From contig OAPG01000001.1 of the NCBI GenBank assembly GCA_900208305.1, positions 1,426,001-1,490,000 on the forward strand: a stretch of 64,000 bases of DNA, given 5' to 3'. The stretch is from Melanopsichium pennsylvanicum. Its lineage: Eukaryota > Basidiomycota > Ustilaginomycetes > Ustilaginales. How positions within the stretch are numbered: position 1 is the first letter of the stretch; the number at the start of each line of letters is the position of its first letter. Positions 50,287 to 61,974 of the stretch are shown piece by piece. The position numbers and the translations under genes were made by a program. Below the pieces are notes generated by a model that was not told where the DNA came from, ran no database searches, and saw nothing but the letters and a program-made list of their open reading frames with translations.

Positions 50287-53200
50287 TTACAGCGCTAGTG
50301 CATAAATGCAAGTTTCATCTGTGGCTCGGGTTCCAGAACTATGGTTCAAGTACGGGCAAAAGGAGGCGGTCGTGCCCACATGTGGTTATAAGAAAAAATT
50401 GAAAACGAAAAAAAAGAAAATGTGGGTAAAATTCGGCCTGAGGACGACAAGCACTTGACCCGTCAGAAATTGAGCGAGAAGCGGGTTGCAGTGCCGACGA
50501 TAAAAAATAGTCATTAACTGTACTCTCTCTCCCCAAATTGAAAGAAAACTGCTGCTGTGCCCCGTTCACGAGAAAAGGAAGGGGGATTAAAAACGAGCCT
50601 TGACTGGTTTGGCAGCTGTACAAACACAGTAAATTGAACGCAGATCGCTGAATATCCCACGCATTAAAGCAGCAAAAACTTTATAGCAGGCCCAAGGGTC
50701 TGTCAGCTGTCATCCGAATCGAACCTCTCTGAAAAAAATTAGGGTCGTAGGCAGGACAGCGCGCAGAACTAAACTTTAAACTCAGCCCATGGAAAGCAGA
50801 GATGTATGCCGTCATTGTATAAGCTCACTTACGAGAAGGGTCACGCAGCAGTCTCGCTTACCAAGGTTGCTTTCCGAATGACCCCAATGCAAGAAAAAAT
50901 AGGTCGCTGCACAGCCTTGCTCTTTTTTCTTTTTTTTTTTTTTAATCGCCAAATCCGGTCACTTCCGACCAGAGGTGGTCAGATTCGATTTGGACTTGAA
51001 AATACAGTAAGTCGACAAAAAATTAAGACCAGGCACATCGCTCAAGTTCACCTAAAGAACACTGAACTGCACCTCATCCTTGATGGGTAGCCCGGCAAAG
51101 CACATCCGTACTCTGACGCCCAGCCAGCCGGGCTGTCAAAAAAAAAAAATCAAACGCTCGCGTTTTCGGGCCGGTCGAGCCGCTGCGGTCTTTCTGTCCC
51201 TCTGAACCTCATTTCCCACTCAAGGTTTCCCCCCACGCATGTTTGTTCTCACATCACGATCTGTCGTCGCCCACTTTGCTGCGTCTGCCATGTTTGTCTG
51301 CATGTACGCTGTGCTCCTGCTCCTCGGTGCATCAGTCGGCCCGTAACACCTGGTTGTCATCAGATGCAAATTGTCTCTCTAACTTGCATGACACTTACAT
51401 TGTGAGCTCGGCTGTAATCTTGCCCTGAATTGCTCGTGCTTACGCTCGGCCAGTTGTTTGTGTTCCTGACACGCTGACGTGCTGTCGTCCTTCATCCTCG
51501 ACAGCTGCGAGAAGCCGCGGCAAGAATCAAACTCCCTTCATGCCGCCTGCCAATCCAAGATTTTGTGACGTTGTTGACGTGTCACCTTGCTGTCCACATT
51601 TTGGGCCAGGACGATTCGTAGCTGGTTTCACCTTTTTGCTGACTTCTCGGCTTTGGGCTTCACTTTGTCGGTGTCCCTGAAACAGGGTCGAGATGGGACG
51701 TGGCCGACGGACTGTACGTCATGATGTGTCGTCTCTGCTCCTCGCCCAGAGTAACATCAACAAAGACTTGAAGGCGAACGACCTCTTTTGTCCGCGCGCC
51801 CGTCCGCTCCAAGGTGCGAATTTCAAATGTCAGGATCGCCGGTCTCCTGTCAACCTTGAATACAGGCGATACCACCCAGCTCGCAATCATGCAAACATAT
51901 CCTACACGACGCCAGCAATTGGGCTCAATTGTTTCGATTCAGCCGAGGCGATAGTGAAAAGGGCCAGATCAGTCAATGTGAAAGGGGTTCAGAGCAGATA
52001 CAGTATCGACAATATTCCTTGTGTCAAAATATTATTCTGCTCAGACTTTCGCCAAAGTCTCATGATGAGGGTCCTGCCTCTAACTGGGAAGGCTGATAAC
52101 ACAAGCTCACCGCTGGCAGAGTCATGTTCGTGAGAACACTCTTCGTTTCGCCAAGGAAGCGCTAAGAAGAACATAGAGATGAACCAAGCTCGTGCGCAGA
52201 AGCAACTTTTGGGCTTGGGCTTGGGCTTAGCGTCATATGTCAGAATCTTGCTTTCCCCAAATAGGATTTAGTCGGACTTTTCCACCGAGCTGCCAACCAA
52301 CGATCTCGACATTCGAAAGACCGGGTAAGTTGGCGTTCGACGTAGTTGCAGCCTGGCAGACATGACATATTGTGAAAATGAAGTAGACTTGTCGAGACAG
52401 GACCACAGGATGGATTTATTCTGCGCATTCGGAGAATGATTCGCTGGTAGTAAAGAGGAATTCTCACTCGTTGGACACATCGAAAAGTCAAAAACACGCG
52501 CGTTTCCCATACGCTTTGGCGAGCTCTTTGGGCGTACTTCGCCTATTCGTTCAGAAACTCTGTCGCTTCTTAGAAGGCTGCACGCTTCAGTCAGGGGTTG
52601 TTAATAGCGCGCGTTCATAGGAACCGCCGCATTTAGTAGAGAGCCTCAATCCAGGCGAGTGGAACAAAAGCTTTCGGGGCAGACCATCTTCGCTTGAGAA
52701 CGGCTGCATGGAGCTGTCCCAATGCACAATTTGTTTTTGAAAGATGCAAGAGCATGTAGCTGACGGCGTGTCGAGAAAATCAGCTACCACATCGAAGAAA
52801 GATCGAAAGCTTCATCCTTGTGTGACTGGCTAGAGGAGCGCGAGCACGGACAACGGCCGATTATCAGCTGCAGCAGTGCGAACTGGTAACAGCATAGGCT
52901 CGGTATGGAACGCTTAAATGTGTGTGAATGTATTGTATGCAAAAGACTGATTGAACTAGGAAGTGGCAGCACAGTCTGTGCAGCACGCTTGCTGATGTCG
53001 CTGTCGCCCAACAGGACAAAGATGCAGAGATACAGTATGCTGGTGCAAGCCACAGCTACCACAATGGAGTAGTTGGCTTGAACAGAAGCGAGATGTGGCT
53101 GGCAACACGCGGCACGGGATTTAAAATTTGAGAACAAAAGTGTGTAAGAACAGACATTTAGGAAAATTAAATGCCATTGCACCACGAACAACTGTCAGGA

Positions 53201-54720
53201 TGGTGGGAGAGAACGCCACCTCATCTGTCTATGCCTCTCTTATTGTGAGATACGTCGCAGGCAGCGCACTTGGTTTTAGTCGCTCAGGGTTAAAAGTAGC
53301 TCTAGCACGGACCGCTACGTTGCATGATTTTCGCACTCAGAGTGTCAATACGCTACACATCTTCTTCTCGACTTCAAGGGCTTTGCGATGTTCTGGTCGA
53401 CTGTGTGAAAGCACCAACATCGTGTTTAGTACAATGGTACCCTCACTTATTGTGAGCTTGGTTGTCGAAAGTAGTTCACGACGATCTTCAAATGCATGAG
53501 GTTGAAGTTGACCAGCGGCAGTAACAGGATGCATCCTGAATCTTGTGCCCGTACTCCTTACAGCCTCCGTTTCGTCGGATCACACGACGGGCGATCAACT
53601 TTCGTAAAGTTCTCGGTAGGGGCTGTCAAGCGAATGGCGTTGAATCTTAATATTTCTTTCTCGATGAGAGGCATCCTGACAGGCTTCTTCAGACATCGGA
53701 CACTCGTAGGAGATCCATGCGAAGATTGATCGAGCTGTCAGTGCCACATAAGGAGAGCTTTGTGACACATGACTATCTGACCGGAGTTGATCCTGTTCAT
53801 TCACCGCGATACTGCACATTTGAACCTCGCTGCCGTTGTGGCGCGCCTCCGCTGACCCTGCTCTTCCGAAGAACAAGCCTGCTCCTACAACAACAAAGGG
53901 TGTTCTTGTGAGCATGGCCATGCCAGCGCCTTTTTTGATTGGAAAAAGAAGCTGCGACAAATGCTCTCGATACCGGCCCACTTCATCGATAGGCAGGCAT
54001 TCAAGCGATATCATCGGCTTCCGAAGAGCTCAATCTTTCTGACAGGAGCACGGGATTGCCATGATCCACACACGCGATCCCGCTTGGCAAGCTTCATCAA
54101 AGGTCGTCGTTAAGAGATCAAGGTCCTTGATCGACTGGCCTGCGTTGCCGCAAGCCAGATCGGTTCGAGCCAACTTGACCCCTTTTGAGCGCCACTAGAC
54201 GAGCCAGTTCAAGGACCGAGACCCCGCAACCCACTTTGACAGCCTTGAACTCCGGCAAATTTGTAGATTGGAAGCTTGTTCGCCACCTTATACCTTTCTG
54301 ATCATTCATGCCCAGCTTTACACCGTTGAGCGCTTCTCCTAGAAACACCATGAATGTGCTTCTTATCATTTAGTCTGGGCAAGGGCGCATGCTGTTCGAG
54401 AACGGCAGATTATTTCAAAATGTCAGATCGACACTTTTATCGTTTTCGCCCACGCCTGCGTTACAGTTCACGCGCTCAATGCGAGGATGCCAAGTCTTGA
54501 AAGTGGAGAAAGAAAGCGCAGGGGCCTCCTGCAGCCGAGATTGACCTTTCCTGTCCTCACTATCCCTACCGAACAGCCGAATCACACACTAATACCACCT
54601 CCCAAAGGTTTTAGCGCGATCTGCATTTACCGGGGCAAACTTGGACGAGCGCTGCTTCTGGCATCGACAGCTGCAAGCCGTCAATAAGCTGATCAACCTT
54701 GGGTGTCGACTGGGCTTGCC
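50287..54720. other. 4.4-kb gene-poor region
   Basis: I find no convincing gene. Open frames of 70-146 codons exist (for example 51693-52133 plus and 52784-53191 minus), but none has a domain, biased composition or a supporting intron pattern. An A-run lies at 51138-51149 and a T-run at about 50931-50943. The right end holds the promoter of the MVP1 gene. Non-coding transcripts or decayed genes cannot be excluded. Confidence 0.4.
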
Positions 54721-56998
54721 ATGTCCCGCCAGCAACGTCCCTTCACCTGGGGTGGCGCACGACCTGGTTCTTCTTTCTCCATTCCGACGTCTCCCGGACT
54801 CGGATCAAGCACTTTTGGCTGTTAGTGGTAGCGCTCGTGTGCGCCTGGGCTGGCGGCCTTCGGTCATTCACTGCCTTGTTCATTCTTGACTAACTTTCCA
54901 TTCTTTGTTTCATTCCGGACTTGATCGATCGTACAGTCGAGCCCAGCGTCCCCGACATCTACAGACGTGCTTGGAGTGTTATCACCAGCAACACCGCCAA
55001 TGACTCTTTCGGTGAACTTTTGGATGTAGACATCCACTTAGGTCTGCTTCACAAGCTACTCAGCTCAGCTGGGGGACTTGGTGCCGGAAGTGCTGAGCAG
55101 GTAAGTCTTCCACGACCAGCAGCGATATGCTTCCGATTATCGCCTTCTGACCTTTTCGATTTCTTGAAACTTTACGTTGACCTGGATGCCTTGCTCAGAT
55201 TGTCAACGCCGCCTGCAAGGGATCTCGTTGCTCTCGGACCGACTTCTTTATAGCACTAGGACTCCTCCACCAGATGCAACAAGGCGAGCAACCGAATGTA
55301 CATATCGCTCTGGCCAAGTTAGCAGCAGGAGCTCTCAGCGCTCCCAATCTTAACCTTTCTGCGCTCATCATGGATTCTCATACAGACCACACCTTTCCAC
55401 CCACGGCGCCCTCTGGCCTTTCGACTCAGGCTGAAGCACGACCAGCTGGCCCGATGCGCGAGATGTCAGACCCATGGAACTCCAGCAACGGCGGCAGCAT
55501 CAACGGCACCTCTTTCCACCACTATGACGGTCTGCCTCAGCAGCACGAACCAGCATCGAGCTACGACTCGACCTTTCGAGGAGGCTTCGCAAGCAACGGC
55601 TCAGTTGAGCCTTCGAATCGTAATGTACCGACCCTCGGCGATAACGCTCGGACAAATCACTTGTTCACACTCAATGAATCGGCGTCTACAGACACGCAAA
55701 TTGGCTTCGCAGGAAGCTCGCTTTTGTCTTCCTATCAGCATGCGCCTACGGCGCGACAGCCAAAAGCGCGGCAAGAGCGTCCCTTCTCGTACATGTCGGA
55801 CACTGCCGATATCAATGCGGTCGACACGGCCGAGGATCCTTCCGCAGAACTGCCAGAGGATAGTGTGACGGTCCGCCTACGCAGTGAGCTGGAAGGCTTC
55901 ATCATCAAGCACAATGTCTATATCGTGACCTCAAGTTTTCGCAAATCAGAGGTGACGAGACGATACAGCGACTGGCTTTGGCTCCAAGAATGCCTTCTCA
56001 AACGATACCCTTTTCGCTGTCTGCCTGTCCTTCCGCCAAAACGAATCGCTGTGCCAATTGCGGGACGACATCTGAGCGCAGGCGACCTATTCATCGAACG
56101 GAGAAGACGTGGGCTGGAACGGTTCCTGCGTATGCTCACCTGCCATCCGATCTTGCGCGAAGACAAGCTCGTAGAGGTCTTCTTCACCGAGCAACGCCCT
56201 ATTGCAGAGTGGAAGAGCTCAGCCCCTGCGCTTTTCCTCGATGAAGAAGGCTTGGTCAAGACCGTCGACGAAGCCGAGCGAATGAGTATCCCAGAGGACC
56301 TTGAGCTCAAGCTCAAGCAGCAGCGCCAGGCAATTCCTGAACTTCTCGACCGCTGGACAGCAATGGTGGCCCTCTTCGAAAGGATCGTCAAGCGCTACGA
56401 CGCAGCCGCGGCCGACTACTCCCGGCTCAACTTCTCTTTACTCTCCGTGATCGAAACCTCTTCCAAGCGTTGGCGACCTGGTAGCGACACTAGCAAGAAG
56501 ACGGAAGAGATCATGTCCACCGCAGCAGCAATCTTCCAGGATCATTCCGACATGACTTCGTCCCGCGTTTCGGCTACCTCTCTTTCTACACTTGAAGGCA
56601 TGAAAGCTCAGCGCGATCTCATCCTTTCTTTCCACGACCTCATCGCCCGGATCGATCGACAGCTAGTTGACCCGATTGATACGCTCAAAAAACGCATCGA
56701 GGCGTGCCAGAAGAAGATCACCACCATCGCAGCTTCCGGCGCGAATAACGCAAGCACTCAGCACGAACAGGCGACGCTCTCAGCTCAGGTGAAACAGGAT
56801 ACCCATTCGATTCAGAAGTACCTCAACAGGAGGATACATGCAAAGAAGACCATTTGGGAGGAGCTCGTTTGGTTTCATCACAGGTTTAAAGCAGTGGAAG
56901 AAAATCTGCAGAAGTTTGTGCGGGATGAGACTTTCTTCTTGCAAACATTGACCAGGGTTTGGGAGACAACCGAGATGAAGCTCAAGATGGTTCGCTAG
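54721..56998 (+). CDS. MVP1: Sorting nexin Mvp1 (SNX8-like)
   Basis: Three exons, 54721-54820, 54937-55100 and 55199-56998, encode 687 residues. Intron 1 (116 bases) starts GTTAGT and intron 2 (98 bases) GTAAGT. Exon 1 gives MSRQQRPFTWGGARPGSSF and joins in phase to FEPSVPDIYRRAW. Residues about 35-125 form an EH-like N-terminal region (IVNAACKGSRCSRTDFFIAL) as in fungal Mvp1. The PX domain is at about 305-420 (VTSSFRKSEVTRRYSDWLWL, LLKRYPFRCLPVLPPK) and binds phosphatidylinositol 3-phosphate. A BAR-like helical region follows to the end. Mvp1 acts on endosomes in cargo retrieval to the Golgi. The first two exons are short and easily missed; phase agreement at both junctions supports them. 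Confidence 0.9.
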
Positions 56999-57834
56999 GG
57001 TTCGCATCCGTAGTTCTGGGTCAATTGATCACATTTTATTTGTTCTCAAATGCACTCGCAATCACGTCACATTAATCTATCGAACGAGGTCTCATACATC
57101 TGCCTTGACACTGACCAAGCGTAAATGAGCCTTGGAGATGCGCGGATCATTTGCGATCGAGTGGTGACTGCTAGAAAGAGCAGTCGCAGTCATAAGACAT
57201 TTTGGCGCTCCCTCCCGCACATTTACGCGAGGCGAAATTGGCGTGGGGTGCGGCTGTCGAACTCCCTAGGGAGCATCACAATCTCTAAATTACGCCAGGT
57301 GGGGAAACCGAGCTTCAGCTGTTTTTTCTACGACGTGATTTCGCAGAGAAAGGGTGCTGGTTGCTGCATCCTGCAGCCTGCAGCCTGCAGCGGCAGGTGA
57401 CTTTAAGAAAATTGGATTTTTTGGTCTTGAGGCTGCTACCCTCTTCTCCCCGCCTGGCCCTTGCCATCCCTTCCCGATACTTTCATCATCCTTTCCCGTA
57501 ATCCCACCCCGCTCACTATGCTCACTCTTAATGTTCAAGCCGGACCATCACTTTCATCACCTATCACTTCGAGCTAAGCACGTGCATCTTACAAGCACAT
57601 CTCACAGTGTCACTACTTTTCATCGCAAAACCAGCAAGCAAGCGTTGCTGACCGACGGATCGTTTTTCAAAGTGAAATGTTGTATTGGCAGCTTCTATCT
57701 ACGCCTTCTTCCTCCATCCAGTCTACCATCACCACTGCCTCTTGCTTCCCTGCATCGGTTTCCCGCTGGTGACAACAAGTTCACCCAAACACGCCTTCCT
57801 CTTCCCATTGGCTCTGGCCACATAGCTCGCCAGT
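56999..57834. promoter_or_regulatory. Intergenic between MVP1 and BRF1
   Basis: About 840 bases. Three tandem TGCAGCC-type units lie at about 57370-57392. The right part (57,420-57,834) is pyrimidine-rich and probably the BRF1 leader. No gene is seen. Confidence 0.5.
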
Positions 57835-60072
57835 ATGAAGTGCACAAACTGCGGTTCGTCCGCGATCGATTTTGCCGACAATCAGGCAGTGTGTTCGCAA
57901 TGTGGTGTCGTACTCGAAGAATCGCAGATCGTCAGCGACATCACGTTCGGCGAGAATTCGGCAGGTGGCGCCGTGGTCCAGGGCAGTATGATCGCTGCTG
58001 ATCAGGCTCGCGCTCGTGTTACCGGTCCTGGTGGCTTCCGCGGTGGCTATGTCAGCGAATCACGCGAAATGACCATCTCCAACGCTCGAATCGGCATCAA
58101 TAACATGGCTTCAGCGCTTCGCATCCCTACGCATGTCGCCGATCGTGCGCTTCGCTTTTTCGCCCTTGCACTCGACGGCGGTGCATCAGCTGCGAATGGC
58201 GACGAGCCAAAGAACTACGTCCTTGGCCGCAAGTCGGAATACACCGCAGCAAGCTGCCTCTATGTTGCATGTCGAATGGAAAAGACCACACACATGCTCA
58301 TCGACTTTGCCGACGCCATTCAGGTCAACGTCTTCATCCTGGGCCGATCTTATCTCAAGCTCGTCCGCATCCTCAACTTGCGCATGCCCCTCATCGACCC
58401 TTCCATCTACATTGCACGCTTCGCTGCGCTGCTCGACTTTGGGGAGGAGACTCAGAAGGTCGCATATGATGCTTCAAGACTCGTCTCGCGGTTCCAGAAG
58501 GACTGGATCACCGAAGGTCGTCGTCCAGCAGGCATCTGTGGCGCGTGTCTCATGCTTGCTGCGCGCATGAACCACTTCCGGCGATCGGTCAGCGAGATCA
58601 TTCAGGTGGTCAAGATCGCCGACGTGACACTCAAGGCGCGTTTGGAGGACTTTAAGAAAACACCGACCGGTCAATTGAGCGTACAAGATTTCCGCAATGT
58701 GTGGCTCGAGGAAGAACACGCGCCGCCTGCGTTCCTTCGTACTCGCGAGCCAGCGATCAACAAGCGAAAGCGCAAGACTTACAAGCACATCAAGCTCGAC
58801 GGTGTACAGAACGGAGACAACTCTGAGGATGGCGATGCAGATGCCGATGCAAAAGATGAGGATGCTTCTCCTCGCGCTACGGAAGCTGATGCCGAGGATA
58901 GCATCGATCCCGCCTTGGAAAAAGTGATAGATGAGGCTACCCAGCAAGAGATCCAGCAGTACCTGCAGCAGAGCCTTGCTCAGGAGCTCGACAAGGCGCT
59001 CGAGACGAAAGAGCGAGAGCGCGAAGAACGTGCCAAGTCGGGGAAAGTTGCTCCCTCTCAAACCACAATTCTCCCTGATGCTGATCTACCCATCCCGGAT
59101 GCCAACATTGCTGGTCCAGCCGGCTCTCGTGACCTTTCTTTCGATATTAACAAAGCTGGCAAGCTTCTGCCCCTCGGCGGCCTCGGCATGGATGTCCAAA
59201 GCACTTTCAGCGAAGGCGCCGAGGCATCTTTCAGCGGCGCTGCCAACGACTCTGCTGCAGCGACTGGCCGTCGTCGCAGTGTAGCTCATGACGTCGATGG
59301 ACTTGCTGATCTCGACGAAGAAGAATTGGACCGATTTATCCTCTCACCGGAAGAGGTGAAGATCAAAGAACGTGTCTGGATGGAGTTCAACAAGGATTGG
59401 ATGGAGCAGACGCTCAAGAAGCAGCTCAAGCTCGAACACGATCAGAAGATGGGCGTGCCCATTCGTGAGCCGTACAAGCGTAAAAAGCCGAAGGCGCCAC
59501 GTGATGCTTCGACAGCGATGCACAATACTTCGGCCGCGGAGAGTGCGAAGATGATGCTCAAGCAGAAGCAGTTCAGTAAGAAGATCAATTACGACGCGCT
59601 GAACAATCTGTTTCCTGGTGCAAAGGTGGTTGGTGGAGCTACTGGTAAGAGCAGCAAGGCGAGCAGGAAGCAGAGAAAGAAGAGGGGTCGACAGCAGAGC
59701 AGTGATGAATCATCTTCGTCGTCTGAAGAAGAGACTGCCAGGGGCAGAAAGAGCAAGAAGGGTAAGAAGAGCAAAGGTACACAGAGCACGGGCCATGGCT
59801 ATTTTGCATCAGACAACAACGATTCTGAGGCCGAGATCGTGGAAGAGGATGGCGAGATGCTGCCACCCTCCCATCCATTGCGTAGGAAGGAGACAAGGCT
59901 CAACAAGAGGGGCGGTCAGGTATCGAGCGCTGCTGAGCAGTCTGAAGGCAATACGGATCTGGGTGAAGATATGGATGAGTGGGCCGAAGAGGGTACGATT
60001 GAATACAACGCGGATATGCGCAAGAAGCTTGGTTACTTTACTGGTGATACGATGGACGATGATGACGACTGA
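57835..60072 (+). CDS. BRF1: TFIIIB subunit Brf1 (TFIIB-related factor)
   Basis: 745 residues in one exon from the ATG at 57835. Cys3, Cys6, Cys20 and Cys23 form the N-terminal zinc ribbon (MKCTNCGSSAIDF, VCSQCGVVL). Two cyclin-like repeats follow at about 80-290 (ALRIPTHVADRALRFF, EYTAASCLYVACR, RRPAGICGACLMLAARM). A conserved Brf1-specific block at about 490-545 (LDRFILSPEEVKIKERVWM) is the part that contacts TBP in this family. The C-terminal 150 residues are Lys-rich then acidic and end in MDDDDD. With TBP and Bdp1, Brf1 recruits RNA polymerase III to tRNA and 5S genes. The length is slightly above the yeast protein because of acidic inserts. Confidence 0.96.
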   Translation: MKCTNCGSSAIDFADNQAVCSQCGVVLEESQIVSDITFGENSAGGAVVQGSMIAADQARARVTGPGGFRGGYVSESREMTISNARIGINNMASALRIPTHVADRALRFFALALDGGASAANGDEPKNYVLGRKSEYTAASCLYVACRMEKTTHMLIDFADAIQVNVFILGRSYLKLVRILNLRMPLIDPSIYIARFAALLDFGEETQKVAYDASRLVSRFQKDWITEGRRPAGICGACLMLAARMNHFRRSVSEIIQVVKIADVTLKARLEDFKKTPTGQLSVQDFRNVWLEEEHAPPAFLRTREPAINKRKRKTYKHIKLDGVQNGDNSEDGDADADAKDEDASPRATEADAEDSIDPALEKVIDEATQQEIQQYLQQSLAQELDKALETKEREREERAKSGKVAPSQTTILPDADLPIPDANIAGPAGSRDLSFDINKAGKLLPLGGLGMDVQSTFSEGAEASFSGAANDSAAATGRRRSVAHDVDGLADLDEEELDRFILSPEEVKIKERVWMEFNKDWMEQTLKKQLKLEHDQKMGVPIREPYKRKKPKAPRDASTAMHNTSAAESAKMMLKQKQFSKKINYDALNNLFPGAKVVGGATGKSSKASRKQRKKRGRQQSSDESSSSSEEETARGRKSKKGKKSKGTQSTGHGYFASDNNDSEAEIVEEDGEMLPPSHPLRRKETRLNKRGGQVSSAAEQSEGNTDLGEDMDEWAEEGTIEYNADMRKKLGYFTGDTMDDDDD

Positions 60073-61398
60073 AGAGGTGGATCTTGACCGAGTGTCTGCT
60101 GCATCACTTATCCTTATTTCAGCCTATGTGCCAATGATCTTATTCGGTCCCCTGTTTTGCTTTATCACATGGTCACGGTCTCGCATCCCTTGTACTCAGC
60201 GGTCTTGTCTTCGATCTCTTGCAATGATACCCCAACGAACCTTCCGCATCTACAAGGGAAGTATTGGTCGCGGAGTGGGAATGGCAATGAGTCGAACTCA
60301 GCTAAAAGTCATTGCCGAGCTCAACTCATCTGAGATAGTGGTTTGGAAGGAGCATGAGGTTGAGTCAGCTCGTGACTTGAGTTTTGACTTGCGAGAAATA
60401 TTTTTACACGTCCAATAATCCATTTTACGTGTGTAATGCTTATTGATCATGTCTTTTTCGTCTCCGATTGTTCCTGACCCAATAGACACTTCATGCGGCC
60501 AACTCATCTCATATCAAGTTCCTGAATTTTCTTTAGTGACTGTCGAGGGATTGAGATGATTTCATGCAGGGTCCTGCACAAGTTCTACCCAACTCATTTC
60601 CCGAGGCCAGACTCATCCTCGTATCCAAACTCATGGCGTCTCAAAACCTCACTACCGTGCTCCGAAACGCTTGCAAGCTGAAGCTGATCGTAAGCAAGCG
60701 AATGTGTCGTATTTGAAACGAGAGGATTCCTTAGGCCGGCAAGTGAGAAATTTGGCTTACAGAACCGACAGACGCGCGTTAATCGGAAGACCCGATCCCG
60801 TCGCTCGTCGCGCCTCGACGTGGTCTCGATATTCGCGTCTTGGGGTAAAAGTTAAAAATGGCTCGCCGAGCCATCGGCTGCTAACTTGGTTTGACGAACA
60901 TTGGCTCACATGTGGCGTGACCCATCTTTGCTCTGACTTCCAAAGTTAAGGCTGCCCATGAGAATGTTGAGCATTAGCAACTCATCAATTGTTGGAGGTG
61001 TTGGAAAGCAGACTGCATTCGATTCAAGGTTGACGGATGTCCACGGCCAAATTTAAGCACCGACGGGACGAGTGGTTTGCGGCGCCGAACCAACCCGAAA
61101 AAGAGCGCTCGGCACAGTGTCTGTCATCTGTGTTACTAGCTCAGAGCTCTTGCCTGGTGCAACTGCCGCTGCACTGCCGTTGAAGCGGGATACTTCCGGA
61201 TTGACAGGACAAATGGGAAACATCTGCATCCTCCTCACACCGCTACTGCGATAAAGCTCAAGCCGCCTACGTTCGGAGCTGGTTGCTGCTGTCATGCCTT
61301 GCCATGCCATATGACTGCTTATGGTACAATGAAGCATCTCGAGTGGTCTTTGACTGCTTTGCTTTGGTCGGACCCTCCAAAAGCAGGGTCTGAACCTG

Positions 61399-61452
61399 AA
61401 CCTGAAATGCATCTTGAACCTGAAATGCATCTTGAACCTGAAATGCATCTGC
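61399..61452. repeat. Three tandem copies of an 18-base unit
   Basis: The unit GAACCTGAAATGCATCTT is repeated at 61399-61416, 61417-61434 and 61435-61452, with a single change at the last base. Followed by CATCTGCATCTG. Confidence 0.95.
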
Positions 61453-61703
61453 ATCTGCGTTTGGATCCAATTTCAGTCGAACTTCCAAATCTTGCCGAGG
61501 CTCGCCACCTCTGGTTCTTGAGACGCAACGTGCCTCCTTGCCGGCTCATACCACGTTCAGTAACTGTTGGACTCCTTTGGCTGGGCTGTCCACTTCTGTT
61601 GTCCGATTGTCTTGCTCCGCTGAGCTGGTGTGACACTGTCAGATCTTTATGTGGTTGAATCCAAGATTCCTCCGTCCTCGGCATCAAGCACGTTTTCCTT
61701 GTT

Positions 61704-61729
61704 TTCGCTAGACGCCGGCGTCTAGCGAA
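61704..61729. promoter_or_regulatory. Perfect 26-base palindrome upstream of the secreted hydrolase
   Basis: The half-site TTCGCTAGACGCC is followed immediately by its exact reverse complement, with no spacer. It lies 54 bases before the first in-frame ATG (61783) and 246 before the preferred start. It could be a dimeric-factor site or a cruciform/hairpin; the role is unknown. Confidence 0.6.
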
Positions 61730-61974
61730 GGATCCTTTCTTGCTCGGTCGGAACGAGTCCGAACGACTACTCCACGTCTCCCATGTCGGCTTTCCCTACT
61801 TTCTTCGAAACTGTATCGCAAACATTTGTCAAAAACCTTTTGTTGGTCTCACTTGCCTATCTCCATTTATCTAGTCTGTCACAGATACTTACTTCAGCAA
61901 ATCCCAGCACCGCCAGCTCAAACAGGACTCGCGAGACCAGAACCATCAAACCCAATCTCGGATCGAGCGCGGTT

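Larger units (their letters stand above)
60073..61974. other. Gene-free region upstream of the secreted hydrolase
   Basis: No convincing gene in 1.9 kb. It contains a triplicated 18-base unit and a 26-base perfect palindrome (both listed), and an in-frame ATG at 61783 that could lengthen the hydrolase by 64 residues. The rest shows nothing I recognise. Confidence 0.45.

Noticed and set aside
51239..51343. Short frame with a signal-peptide-like end (MFVCMYAVLLLLGASVGP)
   Set aside because: Only 34 codons and no good splice donor to extend it; not supportable as a secreted protein.
53595..54014. 139-codon minus-strand frame
   Set aside because: No recognisable motif, and no supporting intron or neighbour evidence.
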